Assembly (NCBI GenBank): GCA_937879875.1
Contig: CALFMN010000240.1
Coordinates: 1 to 8,551 of the forward strand
From: an uncultured Chloroflexota bacterium
GTDB lineage: Bacteria; Chloroflexota; Dehalococcoidia; CAUJGQ01
Direction of reading: 5' to 3'
DNA: 8,551 bases
Both the position numbers and the translations under genes were made by a program. Numbering within the stretch: the stretch's first letter is position 1; each line of letters begins with the position of its first letter. The notes under the pieces are model-generated. The model was given only the letters and a program-made list of their open reading frames with translations. It was not told the origin of the DNA and made no database searches. Positions 1 through 7,149 of this stretch are shown here, piece after piece.

Positions 1-192
1 ATACGCCTCCAAACCATCCGCATACACCCTCACCCACAACCTTGGGCCATACCCTAACTCCAAGGGGCAGTTGACAAACCATCACCAAAATGTAACCCTC
101 CTCCCTGTGTCCGCGATGGATAGACAGGGCCGTACAAGGAGCAGCGGAATTCGGAGCCATGATCGCTGCGTTTCACGCATTCGGGTTCTTTT

Positions 193-210
193 GATAGCAA
201 CTCGATAGCA
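193..210 (+). repeat. Short direct repeat GATAGCA-N4-GATAGCA
   Basis: Two exact copies of GATAGCA start 11 bases apart (193-199 and 204-210), about one helical turn, roughly 125 bases before the first start codon. This spacing is typical of tandem half-sites for a DNA-binding regulator such as a response regulator. Seven-base repeats also arise by chance, so an operator role is only a suggestion. Confidence 0.25.
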
Positions 211-322
211 GCGGTGGGGTTAGGACCAGCAGTACATGGGGATGCGCCAGCGTAGTCGCGGGCTGTCCTGATCGATGCAGCCGCTGGCCGCGGTGACCAG
301 GCTTGCCCCGCCTGACGCAATC

Positions 323-332
323 GGAGAAGAGG
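323..332 (+). promoter_or_regulatory. Ribosome binding site of the dehydrogenase gene
   Basis: The purine-rich run GGAGAAGAGG ends three bases before the ATG at 336, and its GGAG core sits 9 bases from that codon. This favours ATG 336 over the in-frame TTG at 303, which has no comparable site. Confidence 0.7.
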
Positions 333-335
333 CCA

Positions 336-1184
336 ATGGAACAGCCAAGCGTGGCAATCATCGGGTACGGTGCTGTGGGCCGCGGCATTAGCCAGCTCTT
401 CCCCCATGCCGTGATCTACGACGAACCCCTGGGGATCGGCGCTCGTGAAGACGTCAACCGATGTCGCTACGCCTTCATCGCCGTGCCGACACCGGCGTAC
501 CCGGATGGTTCCTGCAACACCTCGATCGTCGAGGAAGTCGTTGCGTGGTTGCAATGCCCATTTCTCATTCTGCGCTCTACTGTTGCCGTCGGAACGACGG
601 CTCGCCTGGCCCAAGAGTATCGCAAACGCATTGTCTTTCAGCCGGAGTATGGCCCCGCGGAGACACCGGATCATCCATTCAACGATCTACGTAAGATCCG
701 CTGGGTGATCCTCGGCGGCGAACGCCAGGATACCATCCCCGTTGCCGACCTATACAAGACGACATTTAACGCGGATATCGTCATCCAGCAAACCGATGCA
801 CGCACGGCCGAGTTGGTTAAGTACATGGAGAATACCTTTCTCGCCTTGAAAGTCACGTTTTGCAATGAACTATACGATATTGCCCGGCGTTTGGATGTTG
901 ATTATAACGAGCTACGCGAGCTATGGCTGCTCGATCCGCGTATCGGTCGCAGTCACACGTTCGTAATGCCAGACAGTCGCGGATTCGGCGGAAAGTGTCT
1001 ACCCAAGGACATCTCGGCGCTCGTTCAGACAGCCGCCGGTTTGAGCTACGACGCGACACTACTGAGGGCGACGATCGATGCCAACCGCAGAATACGCGAC
1101 TCATCTGCGAGCGAACCGGTTTTGGCTTCACAATCACTGCACTCTGCGCCAGCTATACACGCACTTGAGAGCCCACTAGACTGA
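336..1184 (+). CDS. Short UDP-glucose/GDP-mannose dehydrogenase-family protein
   Basis: This 282-residue cytoplasmic protein belongs to the NAD-dependent family that oxidises a nucleotide sugar (UDP-glucose, GDP-mannose or a HexNAc derivative) to the uronic acid in two steps. An N-terminal Rossmann fold has GxGxxG at G10-G15. It is followed by PTPAYPDG, RSTVAVGTT and PEYG motifs. The central segment AELVKYMENTFLALK holds K162 and N166, and GFGGKCLPKD holds the catalytic cysteine C221 and K224; by eye these correspond to known active-site residues of UDP-glucose dehydrogenase. Only about 60 residues follow C221, so the C-terminal UDP-sugar-binding domain of the usual 390-450-residue enzymes is missing, and no other frame downstream resembles it. 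ATG 336 is chosen for its ribosome binding site. Sampled GC (about 45-55% over much of the gene) is lower than in the genes downstream. Substrate is not determinable; UDP-glucose is the default guess. It may also work with a partner or be non-catalytic. Confidence 0.85.
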   Translation: MEQPSVAIIGYGAVGRGISQLFPHAVIYDEPLGIGAREDVNRCRYAFIAVPTPAYPDGSCNTSIVEEVVAWLQCPFLILRSTVAVGTTARLAQEYRKRIVFQPEYGPAETPDHPFNDLRKIRWVILGGERQDTIPVADLYKTTFNADIVIQQTDARTAELVKYMENTFLALKVTFCNELYDIARRLDVDYNELRELWLLDPRIGRSHTFVMPDSRGFGGKCLPKDISALVQTAAGLSYDATLLRATIDANRRIRDSSASEPVLASQSLHSAPAIHALESPLD

Positions 1185-1194
1185 CAGTAAGCAT

Positions 1195-1214
1195 TGTCGG
1201 ATGCATGCCCGACA
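1195..1214 (+). terminator. Weak hairpin after the dehydrogenase gene
   Basis: TGTCGG (1195-1200) and CCGACA (1209-1214) form a perfect 6-bp stem with the 8-base loop ATGCATGC, 10 bases after the stop codon. No T-tract follows, so it is not a classical intrinsic terminator; it may slow transcription or protect an RNA end. The rest of the gap up to 1447 shows no other clear element. It is the longest gap between genes in the window, so a separate promoter for the downstream genes could lie here, although I cannot point to a convincing -35/-10 pair. Confidence 0.25.
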
Positions 1215-1447
1215 CAGCAGCTTGATGGCCGAAGAGCGTAGCTGATCTTTCAACGCACCGCCCGCCGGTAATCACCCTGTTCAGGTTCCCACGCTGTCAG
1301 TCGGCATCACAATTGAACCCAGGAGTCGATGACGCGGCAGTAATAGCACGAAACACACTGTGGCTATGCCCTTCTCCGCCGGGGCACCAGTCCATCGCGT
1401 GGGACGCAGTCGGCTTTCCGCGCAATGTATGTGAACGGATTGACGGA

Positions 1448-2143
1448 ATGAGTGCTCAACCCGCTCCTCGCCCACTGACTGAGCCTGCGATCTTTGATTC
1501 CGCCATCACTCACGCCGAGCTGTGGAACATCGCCGATGCGAGGCTCTATGCCGCGGCAAAGCGGTGCTTCGACTTTGTACTGGCGTTGCTGCTCCTGTTG
1601 GTGCTGGCACCCGTGTTGCTCATCATCGTGATATTGATTCGTACGGACTCGAAAGGTCCGGCCATCTACCGGCAGAAGCGCTGTGGCCGCTACGGGAGAG
1701 AGTTTACCTTTTACAAGTTCCGTACGATGCACATCGGCTCGGAAGCGCAGTTGGACGAGCTGTGGCCGCAGAATGAAATGACTGGGCCGGTATTCAAGAT
1801 GCGGAGAGATCCGCGCGTCACCTCGCTGGGACATTGGTTGCGTAAGACGAGCATGGACGAGCTTCCGCAACTGCTGAATGTGCTATGCGGGGAGATGAGC
1901 CTCGTCGGCCCACGGCCGCCGATCACGGAAGAGGTCGCGTTCTACAGTGAACGTGAGTGGACACGGTTGTCCGTGAAGCCAGGTATTACCTGCCTCTGGC
2001 AGGTGATGGGACGATCCACTCTTAGTTTCGAGCGATGGATGGAACTTGACCTTGAGTACATTGCGCGGCGCGGCTTCTGGTATGATCTGTGGATCGTCGT
2101 TAGGACGGTGCCGGCGGTGGCGCTGGCGAGAGGGGCATTCTGA
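1448..2143 (+). CDS. Undecaprenyl-phosphate sugar phosphotransferase (initiating, PglC-like)
   Basis: This enzyme starts the repeat unit by moving a sugar-1-phosphate from a nucleotide sugar to undecaprenyl phosphate at the inner face of the cytoplasmic membrane (bacterial sugar transferase family, Pfam 02397). With 231 residues it has essentially only the catalytic core. There is a basic patch K38-R39 and a single hydrophobic segment, about residues 41-66, broken at A54-P55 as in the re-entrant helix of monotopic enzymes. Next come the YKFRTM motif, the catalytic D137-E138 dyad in SMDELPQLLNVL, SLVGPRP, and KPGITCLWQVMGR near the end. The four-helix N-terminal half found in WbaP/WcaJ-type proteins is absent. 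ATG 1448 is preferred: the frame stays open back to a TTG at 1313, but those 45 codons resemble nothing in the family and that TTG has no ribosome binding site. The site before 1448 is weak too (GGAT, ACGGA). The sugar transferred cannot be read from sequence. Confidence 0.93.
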   Translation: MSAQPAPRPLTEPAIFDSAITHAELWNIADARLYAAAKRCFDFVLALLLLLVLAPVLLIIVILIRTDSKGPAIYRQKRCGRYGREFTFYKFRTMHIGSEAQLDELWPQNEMTGPVFKMRRDPRVTSLGHWLRKTSMDELPQLLNVLCGEMSLVGPRPPITEEVAFYSEREWTRLSVKPGITCLWQVMGRSTLSFERWMELDLEYIARRGFWYDLWIVVRTVPAVALARGAF

Positions 2144-2187
2144 GGCGTCCACGTCTCCTGGAGCCCCCAGGCAGACGATGACGCAAC

Positions 2188-3333
2188 ATGGGTGATGGGG
2201 TGCAGCGTAAGATCCTGTTTTGTACCCTGAGCTACTATCCAACCCCGGCAGGCGGAGCGGAACGGCAGGCGCAGTGGCAAGCGGAAGAGCTGGTCAAGCG
2301 CGGGCACGCCGTGACCGTGGTGTGCAGACGTCATGCGGGAACGCGCAGCGGATTTGTGAACGGTGTTTTTGTGCGACGCTTGCCGCTGATCGAACGGCGG
2401 CGGTTCAAGACGGTAAGCTCCCTGCTGGCGTTGGCGATCTATTTGGCGGTGCGCCTGCCTCGCTTCGAGCTGGTTCATGTGCACCTGGCGAACTTGCAGG
2501 CCGACGTGGCAGGGCTGATCTGCAGCCTCTACCGCAAACCCACCTACATGAAAGTGGCCGCGGGTGGACCGCTGGGCGAGGTCGGCCGGATGCGCAGGGT
2601 TGCCTGGCTGACGCGGTTCTTTGGTCTGCGGCACGCGACGTACGTGCAGGCGCTGTCCGCGGAGATCGTTGCCGACGTAGGGGCGATCGGGGTGCGGCCC
2701 ACGCGGATCCTGCGGATTCCGAATGGACTCAAGCTGTCTGGCATGGGCCGAGCGACAGCAGAGGAGAAGGCTGACCTGCGCGCGCGCCTGGGGCTGCCGA
2801 TAGAGGCGCTGATCGTGCTCTATGTGGGCCGCTTCGCCCAGTATAAGGGCGTGCTCGATCTGGTCGGCGTGTGGGAGTGTGAGGCGCCGCCGCCGGCGTG
2901 GCTCTTGCTCGTGGGGTCAGCGACGGCCACGGAGAAGCCGGTCGGAGAGCTGCTGCTTCCTGGCAGGGTGCTGGCGCGGGATTTCACCAGTCGGATCTCG
3001 GACTATTACCGTGCGGCCGATATCTTCGTGCTGCCGTCTCATGCCGAGGGGATGTCGAACGCCTTGCTGGAGGCGATGGCGAGTGGCCTTCCCTGTGTGG
3101 CGACGCGCGTTGGAGCCGCTGAGGAGATGCTCGGCGACGGTGACAGCGGGCTGCTCGTTGAACCAGGCCGGCCTGCCGAACTCGCTGCTGCCATCAGGCG
3201 CCTGACGGAAAGCGGCGAACTGCGTGAGCGAATGGGGTGTGCGGCGGCGCGCATCGTCGAGCAAAGGCACTCGATTGAGGCCGTGGTGGACCGAATTGAA
3301 GACGCATATGACCGAATGCTGCGGCTATCGTGA
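2188..3333 (+). CDS. Family GT4 glycosyltransferase
   Basis: A 381-residue retaining glycosyltransferase of GT-B fold that would add a sugar from a nucleotide-sugar donor to the undecaprenyl-linked intermediate in the cytoplasm. The acceptor domain begins with the glycine-rich GGAERQ stretch (22-27), usual for this family near the N-terminus. The linker holds IPNG (N179). The C-terminal donor domain has LYVGRFAQYKG, with R215 and K220 in the positions that normally contact the nucleotide diphosphate, and the E-x7-E motif E287...E295 in the stretch PSHAEGMSNALLEAMASGLP. Length is normal for GT4. ATG 2188 has a poor ribosome binding site; GTG 2200 in the same frame is an alternative. The gene starts 44 bases after the phosphotransferase gene and its stop overlaps the flippase start by four bases, so it is probably in the same operon. 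Donor and linkage are unknown. Confidence 0.93.
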   Translation: MGDGVQRKILFCTLSYYPTPAGGAERQAQWQAEELVKRGHAVTVVCRRHAGTRSGFVNGVFVRRLPLIERRRFKTVSSLLALAIYLAVRLPRFELVHVHLANLQADVAGLICSLYRKPTYMKVAAGGPLGEVGRMRRVAWLTRFFGLRHATYVQALSAEIVADVGAIGVRPTRILRIPNGLKLSGMGRATAEEKADLRARLGLPIEALIVLYVGRFAQYKGVLDLVGVWECEAPPPAWLLLVGSATATEKPVGELLLPGRVLARDFTSRISDYYRAADIFVLPSHAEGMSNALLEAMASGLPCVATRVGAAEEMLGDGDSGLLVEPGRPAELAAAIRRLTESGELRERMGCAAARIVEQRHSIEAVVDRIEDAYDRMLRLS

Positions 3334-4742
3334 TCAGGGCAACGACGGGCACATGGCTGAATTACGCCACCACTCTGTCATTCCAGGTGCTCTTTGCGCG
3401 TCGCTTCGGGTCGAACACCAGCGCCTCCGCATTCGTGATCGCCTTCGGGCTCGCCTTCGCGATCACCGGCCTTTTCAACACAACGGCGGCCACGATCGCG
3501 TTGCCCCGGCTGGTGGCAGAGGGTGGGGTGTTGCGGAGCGGCGCGCTGCGCTTCATGGCGATCACGCTCGTCGTCGCTGGTGCCACATGCGTGGTTCTGG
3601 CAATCTTCGCCGCTCCGGTCGGAGATCTGCTGATCAAGGGGGGCTCGCGCGGCCTGAGTACCGATCTCGTGCGTGGCACCGCGGCGTTTGTCGTCTTACA
3701 GGTGATCGCCGGTGAACTTGGCATCGTAGCCCTTGCTAGGGGCCGGCGATTCTTTCCCGCGCTGGCGCCGGCCGTGCCGTCGACGGCGGGCACGATGGCG
3801 CTGCTCGCGCTGCCGGCGATCGGCGCCGGTAGCCTCTACGCCGTGTTGTGCCTCTCTACCATCGCGGAGATCGGCTTGCTGGCCGCGTGCATTGGCTCCA
3901 GTGTACGAGTAACACCGGGCGAAGCACCGCGGCTGGGGGTGGTGAGCATATTGACGGCGGTGGAACTGACGCTCCTTTCGTTGGTCGTACCGGCTGAGCG
4001 AAGCGTAGCCGCCCTGCACTCTTCACACGGGGCGGCGCAGTACTACTATGCCTCGCGGAGTCTGATCGCGGTGCAGCAGCTTCTGATTGGGGGTGTCTTG
4101 CTCGCGGCAATGCCCGACTGGGCGGCGCTGCTGAGCGCCGATCGCCGCCAGCGCATGGCCAACTCGCTGGTGACGAGCGTGGTCCTGGGCGGCATGCTGC
4201 TGGGCGTCGCGGCATCGATCGCGCTGGTGTCCGCGCGGAGTCTCGTGGCATTCGTCTATCAGCACGGTGACTTCACGCCGCAGGACACGGCCGCCGTCGC
4301 GCGGATACTCGTGCTGGCGCTGCCAGGGTTTTGCGCGGAGGGCGTGGGGCTGATTCTCAGTCAGGCCGTTCTCGCCGCGAAACGAAACTGGCTGGCGCTC
4401 GGGATCGGCCTCGCCCACATCGTCCTCCGGCTGGGCCTGATCTTCGTGCTCGGGCTGCGCTGGGGTGCCACCGGCGTGGCGGCGGCATACTCTGTTACCG
4501 AGGTCGCGGTCCTGGCGATGCAGGTGCTCGCCGTCAGGAAGCTTGGTCTCGCCGCGCACGGTGATCGACGGTTGCTGCGGGACGGAGCGGTGGTCGCCAG
4601 TGGAACATTGGCCTCCGCACTGGCGATTGTCGCGCTGCGCGGCACATGGCCGCAGCCGGCACTCGCGCTCGGCGTGATGCTGGTATTCGTGACCCTCCTG
4701 TACGTAACGCGGCCGGTCGAGCAGTGGATGGTCTTCAGGTGA
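3330..4742 (+). CDS. MurJ/MviN-like polysaccharide flippase (MOP superfamily)
   Basis: A 470-residue integral membrane protein with roughly 12-14 hydrophobic helices, expected to flip the lipid-linked repeat unit across the cytoplasmic membrane. It resembles MurJ (lipid II flippase, about 510 residues) rather than classical Wzx. The N-terminal FARRFG...SAFVIAF region aligns without gaps to E. coli MurJ, a YYYASR segment (238-243) matches the MurJ YYADR region, and VYQHGDFTPQDTA (from 309) matches the MurJ 'FxxGxFT' loop. By eye, however, positions equivalent to MurJ R18, R24, D39, R52 and R53 are Y12, F18, S33, T46 and G47, while R243 keeps the R270 equivalent. Together with its setting between a glycosyltransferase and a polymerase, this suggests a surface glycan unit as substrate rather than lipid II. 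The GTG start overlaps the previous stop (GTGA) with little sign of its own ribosome binding site, consistent with translational coupling. Confidence 0.87.
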   Translation: MIRATTGTWLNYATTLSFQVLFARRFGSNTSASAFVIAFGLAFAITGLFNTTAATIALPRLVAEGGVLRSGALRFMAITLVVAGATCVVLAIFAAPVGDLLIKGGSRGLSTDLVRGTAAFVVLQVIAGELGIVALARGRRFFPALAPAVPSTAGTMALLALPAIGAGSLYAVLCLSTIAEIGLLAACIGSSVRVTPGEAPRLGVVSILTAVELTLLSLVVPAERSVAALHSSHGAAQYYYASRSLIAVQQLLIGGVLLAAMPDWAALLSADRRQRMANSLVTSVVLGGMLLGVAASIALVSARSLVAFVYQHGDFTPQDTAAVARILVLALPGFCAEGVGLILSQAVLAAKRNWLALGIGLAHIVLRLGLIFVLGLRWGATGVAAAYSVTEVAVLAMQVLAVRKLGLAAHGDRRLLRDGAVVASGTLASALAIVALRGTWPQPALALGVMLVFVTLLYVTRPVEQWMVFR

Positions 4743-6262
4743 CTCCGATGACACCAATGGCCATCGGGCGCTCTCGGCCTCAGCCCGTTCAGGCGAACGG
4801 CTGGCAGAACGCTGCTGCCCGATGCCCGGTGAGCCCCACCAACCAGCCCATCGCTTTCGTCCTGAGCCTGAGCCTGGCCCTGTGCCTGCTGGTGGGCGCC
4901 TTCGCTATGGAGGACGAGACGCTGTCAATCCTCGCGGCCGGCCTGGCCGCGCTGCTGTTCCTGCTCTACAGCCCCGCCATCCTGATCATGGGCTTCGGCG
5001 CCATCGCCTTCGCGTCAGGCTGGTTCTATGTGGCGGGACAGGAAGGCATCTTCAGCGTTCCGCCGTACGTGACGCAGGTTTGGGCCTGGGCGTTGATCCT
5101 CGGAGCGGTCACGCTGGTCAAGCGAGGCCCGCTGCGAGCACCTGACCGTATCGTCGCAGGCCTCGGCATCTACGTCGCCGTGCTGGTCTACTCAATCATT
5201 CTCGGCGGTTTCCGTACCGGCTCGATGACGCTGTTGCTGGACGGGGGCAAGTCCGTCGTTATTATGCTGTCGCCGTTCATCATTGCGGCACAACTGTCGC
5301 GCACCAGATCTCTTCGATTAGGTATATTCATAGTAGCCGGTATTGTCCTAAGTGAATGTATCTTTGCGGTTGTGCAGTATATCGGTATCCACGGCAACAT
5401 CACTGGCTATAGCCTCTTTACTGTGGGCAGTCTCGAGGGTTGGTGGAACACGAACGCTGTGTTCGGCACCTTTCCTACCCTCGGTAAGAACAACTTCGGC
5501 GGCGCGCTTGCGCTGTGTGCGCCGCTCCTGCTGGCTTGGGCCCTGAGCCAAGAACGCCTGCGGATCAGACTTATCCTGCTCTCCGTGTACGTCATCACGG
5601 TCGTCGATGTAGTTCTCAGTTTGTCACGCGGCGCCATGCTGGCAGTGCTGATATCGACCATAGTGGTAGGAACGGCTCGCGTGCACAAGCGATTTCTTGT
5701 GCTGTTTCTACTGCTTGCCGCGGGACTCTACTTGCTGCCGGTAACCAACAGTACATTTAGCGCGCTTGAGCGGCAAGGCATCAAGGATCAAGATGCACAG
5801 GTTAGGCTGACGATTTGGCAGGCCGCCACGGAGCACATCTCCGCACTGTCCTGGATAGGTGATGGCTACGGCACTGGTGTCAACGCATCAGCCAATTTAC
5901 ATGTGGATCTGATCAACGTGTCGAGCCAGGGAGCGACCACGGTGCCCACCGAAAACATGTATCTCCGGCAGTTCCTCGAAGGCGGCGTCCTTGCAGAGGC
6001 CGGTCTGCTCCTCTTCCTGGGCCTGCTGATCCGGGAGACCTTCGCCAGGAGCAATACCCCCGCGGGCCAGGTCTGGCGCGTCGGGTTGCGCGGAACGATT
6101 GTGGCCCTGATCGTGTACTCCATGTTCGGCGATGCACTGCGCTACGGGCAGATGGAAGGCGTCCTCTGTCTCGCGGTCGGCGTCGTAACGGGGGCGCTCA
6201 TCCTCGATCGGGCTGCAGTAACAGGTGCAGGAAGCCGGCGGAAAGGCGTACCCGCAGGATGA
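4739..6262 (+). CDS. O-antigen polymerase/ligase-family membrane protein (Wzy/WaaL-like)
   Basis: A 507-residue polytopic membrane protein (about 10-12 helices, the first near residues 37-57) that would polymerise lipid-linked repeat units or ligate a glycan on the outer face of the membrane. The family signature region (Wzy_C, Pfam 04932) is visible: LSLSRGAMLAV (SRG at 296-298) ends one helix. After the next helices comes a long external loop with GDGYGTG (374-380) and ENMYLRQFLEGG (405-416), the counterpart of the family's usual 'HN.YLQ...E.G' segment, with E405-N406 where His-Asn is common. Polymerase and ligase cannot be separated by sequence alone; the position after a flippase favours polymerase. 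GTG 4739 overlaps the flippase stop (GTGA) and has GGATGG at 4726-4731, 7 bases upstream; ATG 4748 and ATG 4757 are alternatives. GC falls from about 70% (4921-4980) to about 43% (5301-5400) inside the gene. Confidence 0.85.
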   Translation: MTPMTPMAIGRSRPQPVQANGWQNAAARCPVSPTNQPIAFVLSLSLALCLLVGAFAMEDETLSILAAGLAALLFLLYSPAILIMGFGAIAFASGWFYVAGQEGIFSVPPYVTQVWAWALILGAVTLVKRGPLRAPDRIVAGLGIYVAVLVYSIILGGFRTGSMTLLLDGGKSVVIMLSPFIIAAQLSRTRSLRLGIFIVAGIVLSECIFAVVQYIGIHGNITGYSLFTVGSLEGWWNTNAVFGTFPTLGKNNFGGALALCAPLLLAWALSQERLRIRLILLSVYVITVVDVVLSLSRGAMLAVLISTIVVGTARVHKRFLVLFLLLAAGLYLLPVTNSTFSALERQGIKDQDAQVRLTIWQAATEHISALSWIGDGYGTGVNASANLHVDLINVSSQGATTVPTENMYLRQFLEGGVLAEAGLLLFLGLLIRETFARSNTPAGQVWRVGLRGTIVALIVYSMFGDALRYGQMEGVLCLAVGVVTGALILDRAAVTGAGSRRKGVPAG

Positions 6263-6298
6263 CCACACGGACGTGGGCAAGCGTAGCATGCAGCCTTC

Positions 6299-6303
6299 AG
6301 GAG
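6299..6303 (+). promoter_or_regulatory. Ribosome binding site of the methyltransferase gene
   Basis: AGGAG lies 11 bases before ATG 6315. The in-frame candidates further upstream (GTG 6225, which would overlap the polymerase gene, GTG 6273 and ATG 6288) lack such a site, so this decides the start. Confidence 0.6.
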
Positions 6304-6314
6304 TCTGGGGCACG

Positions 6315-7148
6315 ATGAGCAATTACAGCAACGGTGAAGCGGCGACGCGAACCAATGAGACCATTCGCTTTTCGTTCGGTGCGAACTGGCGGAAATATTT
6401 GCGAGAGCTGGACACCGAGAGAATTCACCAGGCGGAGGCGGCGCTGCAGCGAAGCTTCGGCTCGGCGTCGCTGACCGGTCAACGCTTCATAGATATCGGC
6501 TGCGGGAGTGGACTCTCTTCGCTCTGTGCTGAGCGGCTCGGCGCGGCGGAGATCGTCTCGATCGACATCGATCCGGAGTCTATCGCCTGCGCGAACGCAT
6601 TGAGGCGCACCGTGGAAGAGAATGCGAACTGGAGAGTACTGCGTGGTTCGATTCTTGACCGTGAGTTCCTGAAAACAATAACGCCAGCAGCGCGCGTCTA
6701 TAGCTGGGGTGCACTGCACCATACAGGGGCAATGTGGGAGGCGGTAGATAACGCCATATCGCTCGTGGAACCCGGGGGATTATTCTGCCTGGCGCTCTAC
6801 AACCGGCCACGCGCGTTGGCGATTCAAATGGCGTTGAAGCGCCTGTACAACCGCACGCCGCGCTCACTGAGACGGATCCTCGTCGGCGCCTATGGCGGAA
6901 CGCTGTTGAGCGTGTTGCTGGTGAAAGGGCACCGTAACCCGGTGCAGTATGTCACGCAGTACGGTCGACGATCTCGGGGTATGAGCTTTTGGCGCGATGT
7001 GGAGGATTGGCTTGGTGGGCTCCCGTTCGAATACACATCATACAAAGAGGTTCGGCGAATCGCCGCGAGACGGGGTTGCGTGGTGGAGCAAGTGCTGAAC
7101 GGGCCGCCGGGAGCCAACAATGAGTATTTGCTGCGGAGGCCAGGTTGA
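6315..7148 (+). CDS. Class I SAM-dependent methyltransferase
   Basis: A 277-residue soluble enzyme predicted to transfer a methyl group from S-adenosylmethionine, probably to a sugar hydroxyl of the glycan or its precursor. The Rossmann-type core shows motif I DIGCGSG (60-66), the acidic strand end SIDID (D84, expected to hold the SAM ribose) and SWGALHHTG (130-138), followed by EPGGLFCLALY. The part after about residue 165 (RLYNRTPRSL, WRDVEDWLGGLPFEYTS, GANNEYL) is not a core motif and probably forms the substrate cap. The core resembles UbiG/Methyltransf_25-type enzymes, but the acceptor cannot be read from it; a small-molecule or lipid substrate is possible. The gene starts 52 bases after the polymerase gene and ends one base before the AsnB-like gene, so it is almost certainly co-transcribed with both. 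Confidence 0.9.
   Translation: MSNYSNGEAATRTNETIRFSFGANWRKYLRELDTERIHQAEAALQRSFGSASLTGQRFIDIGCGSGLSSLCAERLGAAEIVSIDIDPESIACANALRRTVEENANWRVLRGSILDREFLKTITPAARVYSWGALHHTGAMWEAVDNAISLVEPGGLFCLALYNRPRALAIQMALKRLYNRTPRSLRRILVGAYGGTLLSVLLVKGHRNPVQYVTQYGRRSRGMSFWRDVEDWLGGLPFEYTSYKEVRRIAARRGCVVEQVLNGPPGANNEYLLRRPG
7135..7139 (+). promoter_or_regulatory. Ribosome binding site of the AsnB-like gene
   Basis: A consensus GGAGG inside the last codons of the methyltransferase gene, 10 bases before ATG 7150. It fixes the start, which also places the required cysteine at residue 2. Confidence 0.8.
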
Positions 7149-7149
7149 G

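Larger units (their letters stand above)
1..335. other. Upstream region without a recognisable gene
   Basis: I see no credible coding sequence here on either strand; the minus-strand open frames that cross it run into the dehydrogenase gene and resemble no family I know. A perfect -35-like TTGACA lies at 71-76, but the best -10-like string (TGTAAC, 91-96) is only 14 bases further on, too close for a standard sigma-70 promoter. Short inverted repeats occur at 40-45/60-65 (CCTTGG/CCAAGG) and 103-108/124-129 (CCCTGT/ACAGGG). A direct repeat occurs at 193-210. The region is probably the leader or promoter region of the dehydrogenase gene, but no single element is convincing. Confidence 0.5.

Noticed and set aside
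71..96. Sigma-70 promoter from TTGACA (71-76) and TGTAAC (91-96)
   Set aside because: The -35 box is perfect but the spacer is only 14 bases, and no better -10 box lies 16-18 bases downstream.
54..674. Minus-strand open frame of 206 codons reaching into the upstream region
   Set aside because: More than half overlaps the dehydrogenase gene in antisense and the translation has no recognisable domain, so it does not fill the gene-free region.
2157..2171. Hairpin CCTGG/CCAGG between the phosphotransferase and glycosyltransferase genes as a terminator
   Set aside because: The stem is only 5 bp and no T-tract follows; the genes are 44 bases apart and look co-transcribed.
1942..2634. Minus-strand open frame of 230 codons
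   Set aside because: It covers parts of the phosphotransferase and glycosyltransferase genes, both with clear motifs, and its Gln/Arg/His-rich translation resembles no protein family.
4646..4738. Longer N-terminus of the polymerase from within the flippase gene
   Set aside because: It would need a 97-base overlap with the flippase gene and adds an Arg-rich stretch typical of an out-of-frame reading. The GTGA overlap at 4739 explains the start better.
6225..6314. Upstream GTG start for the methyltransferase, overlapping the polymerase gene
   Set aside because: The added 30 residues look non-conserved and hydrophilic, and the only good ribosome binding site in the area serves ATG 6315.
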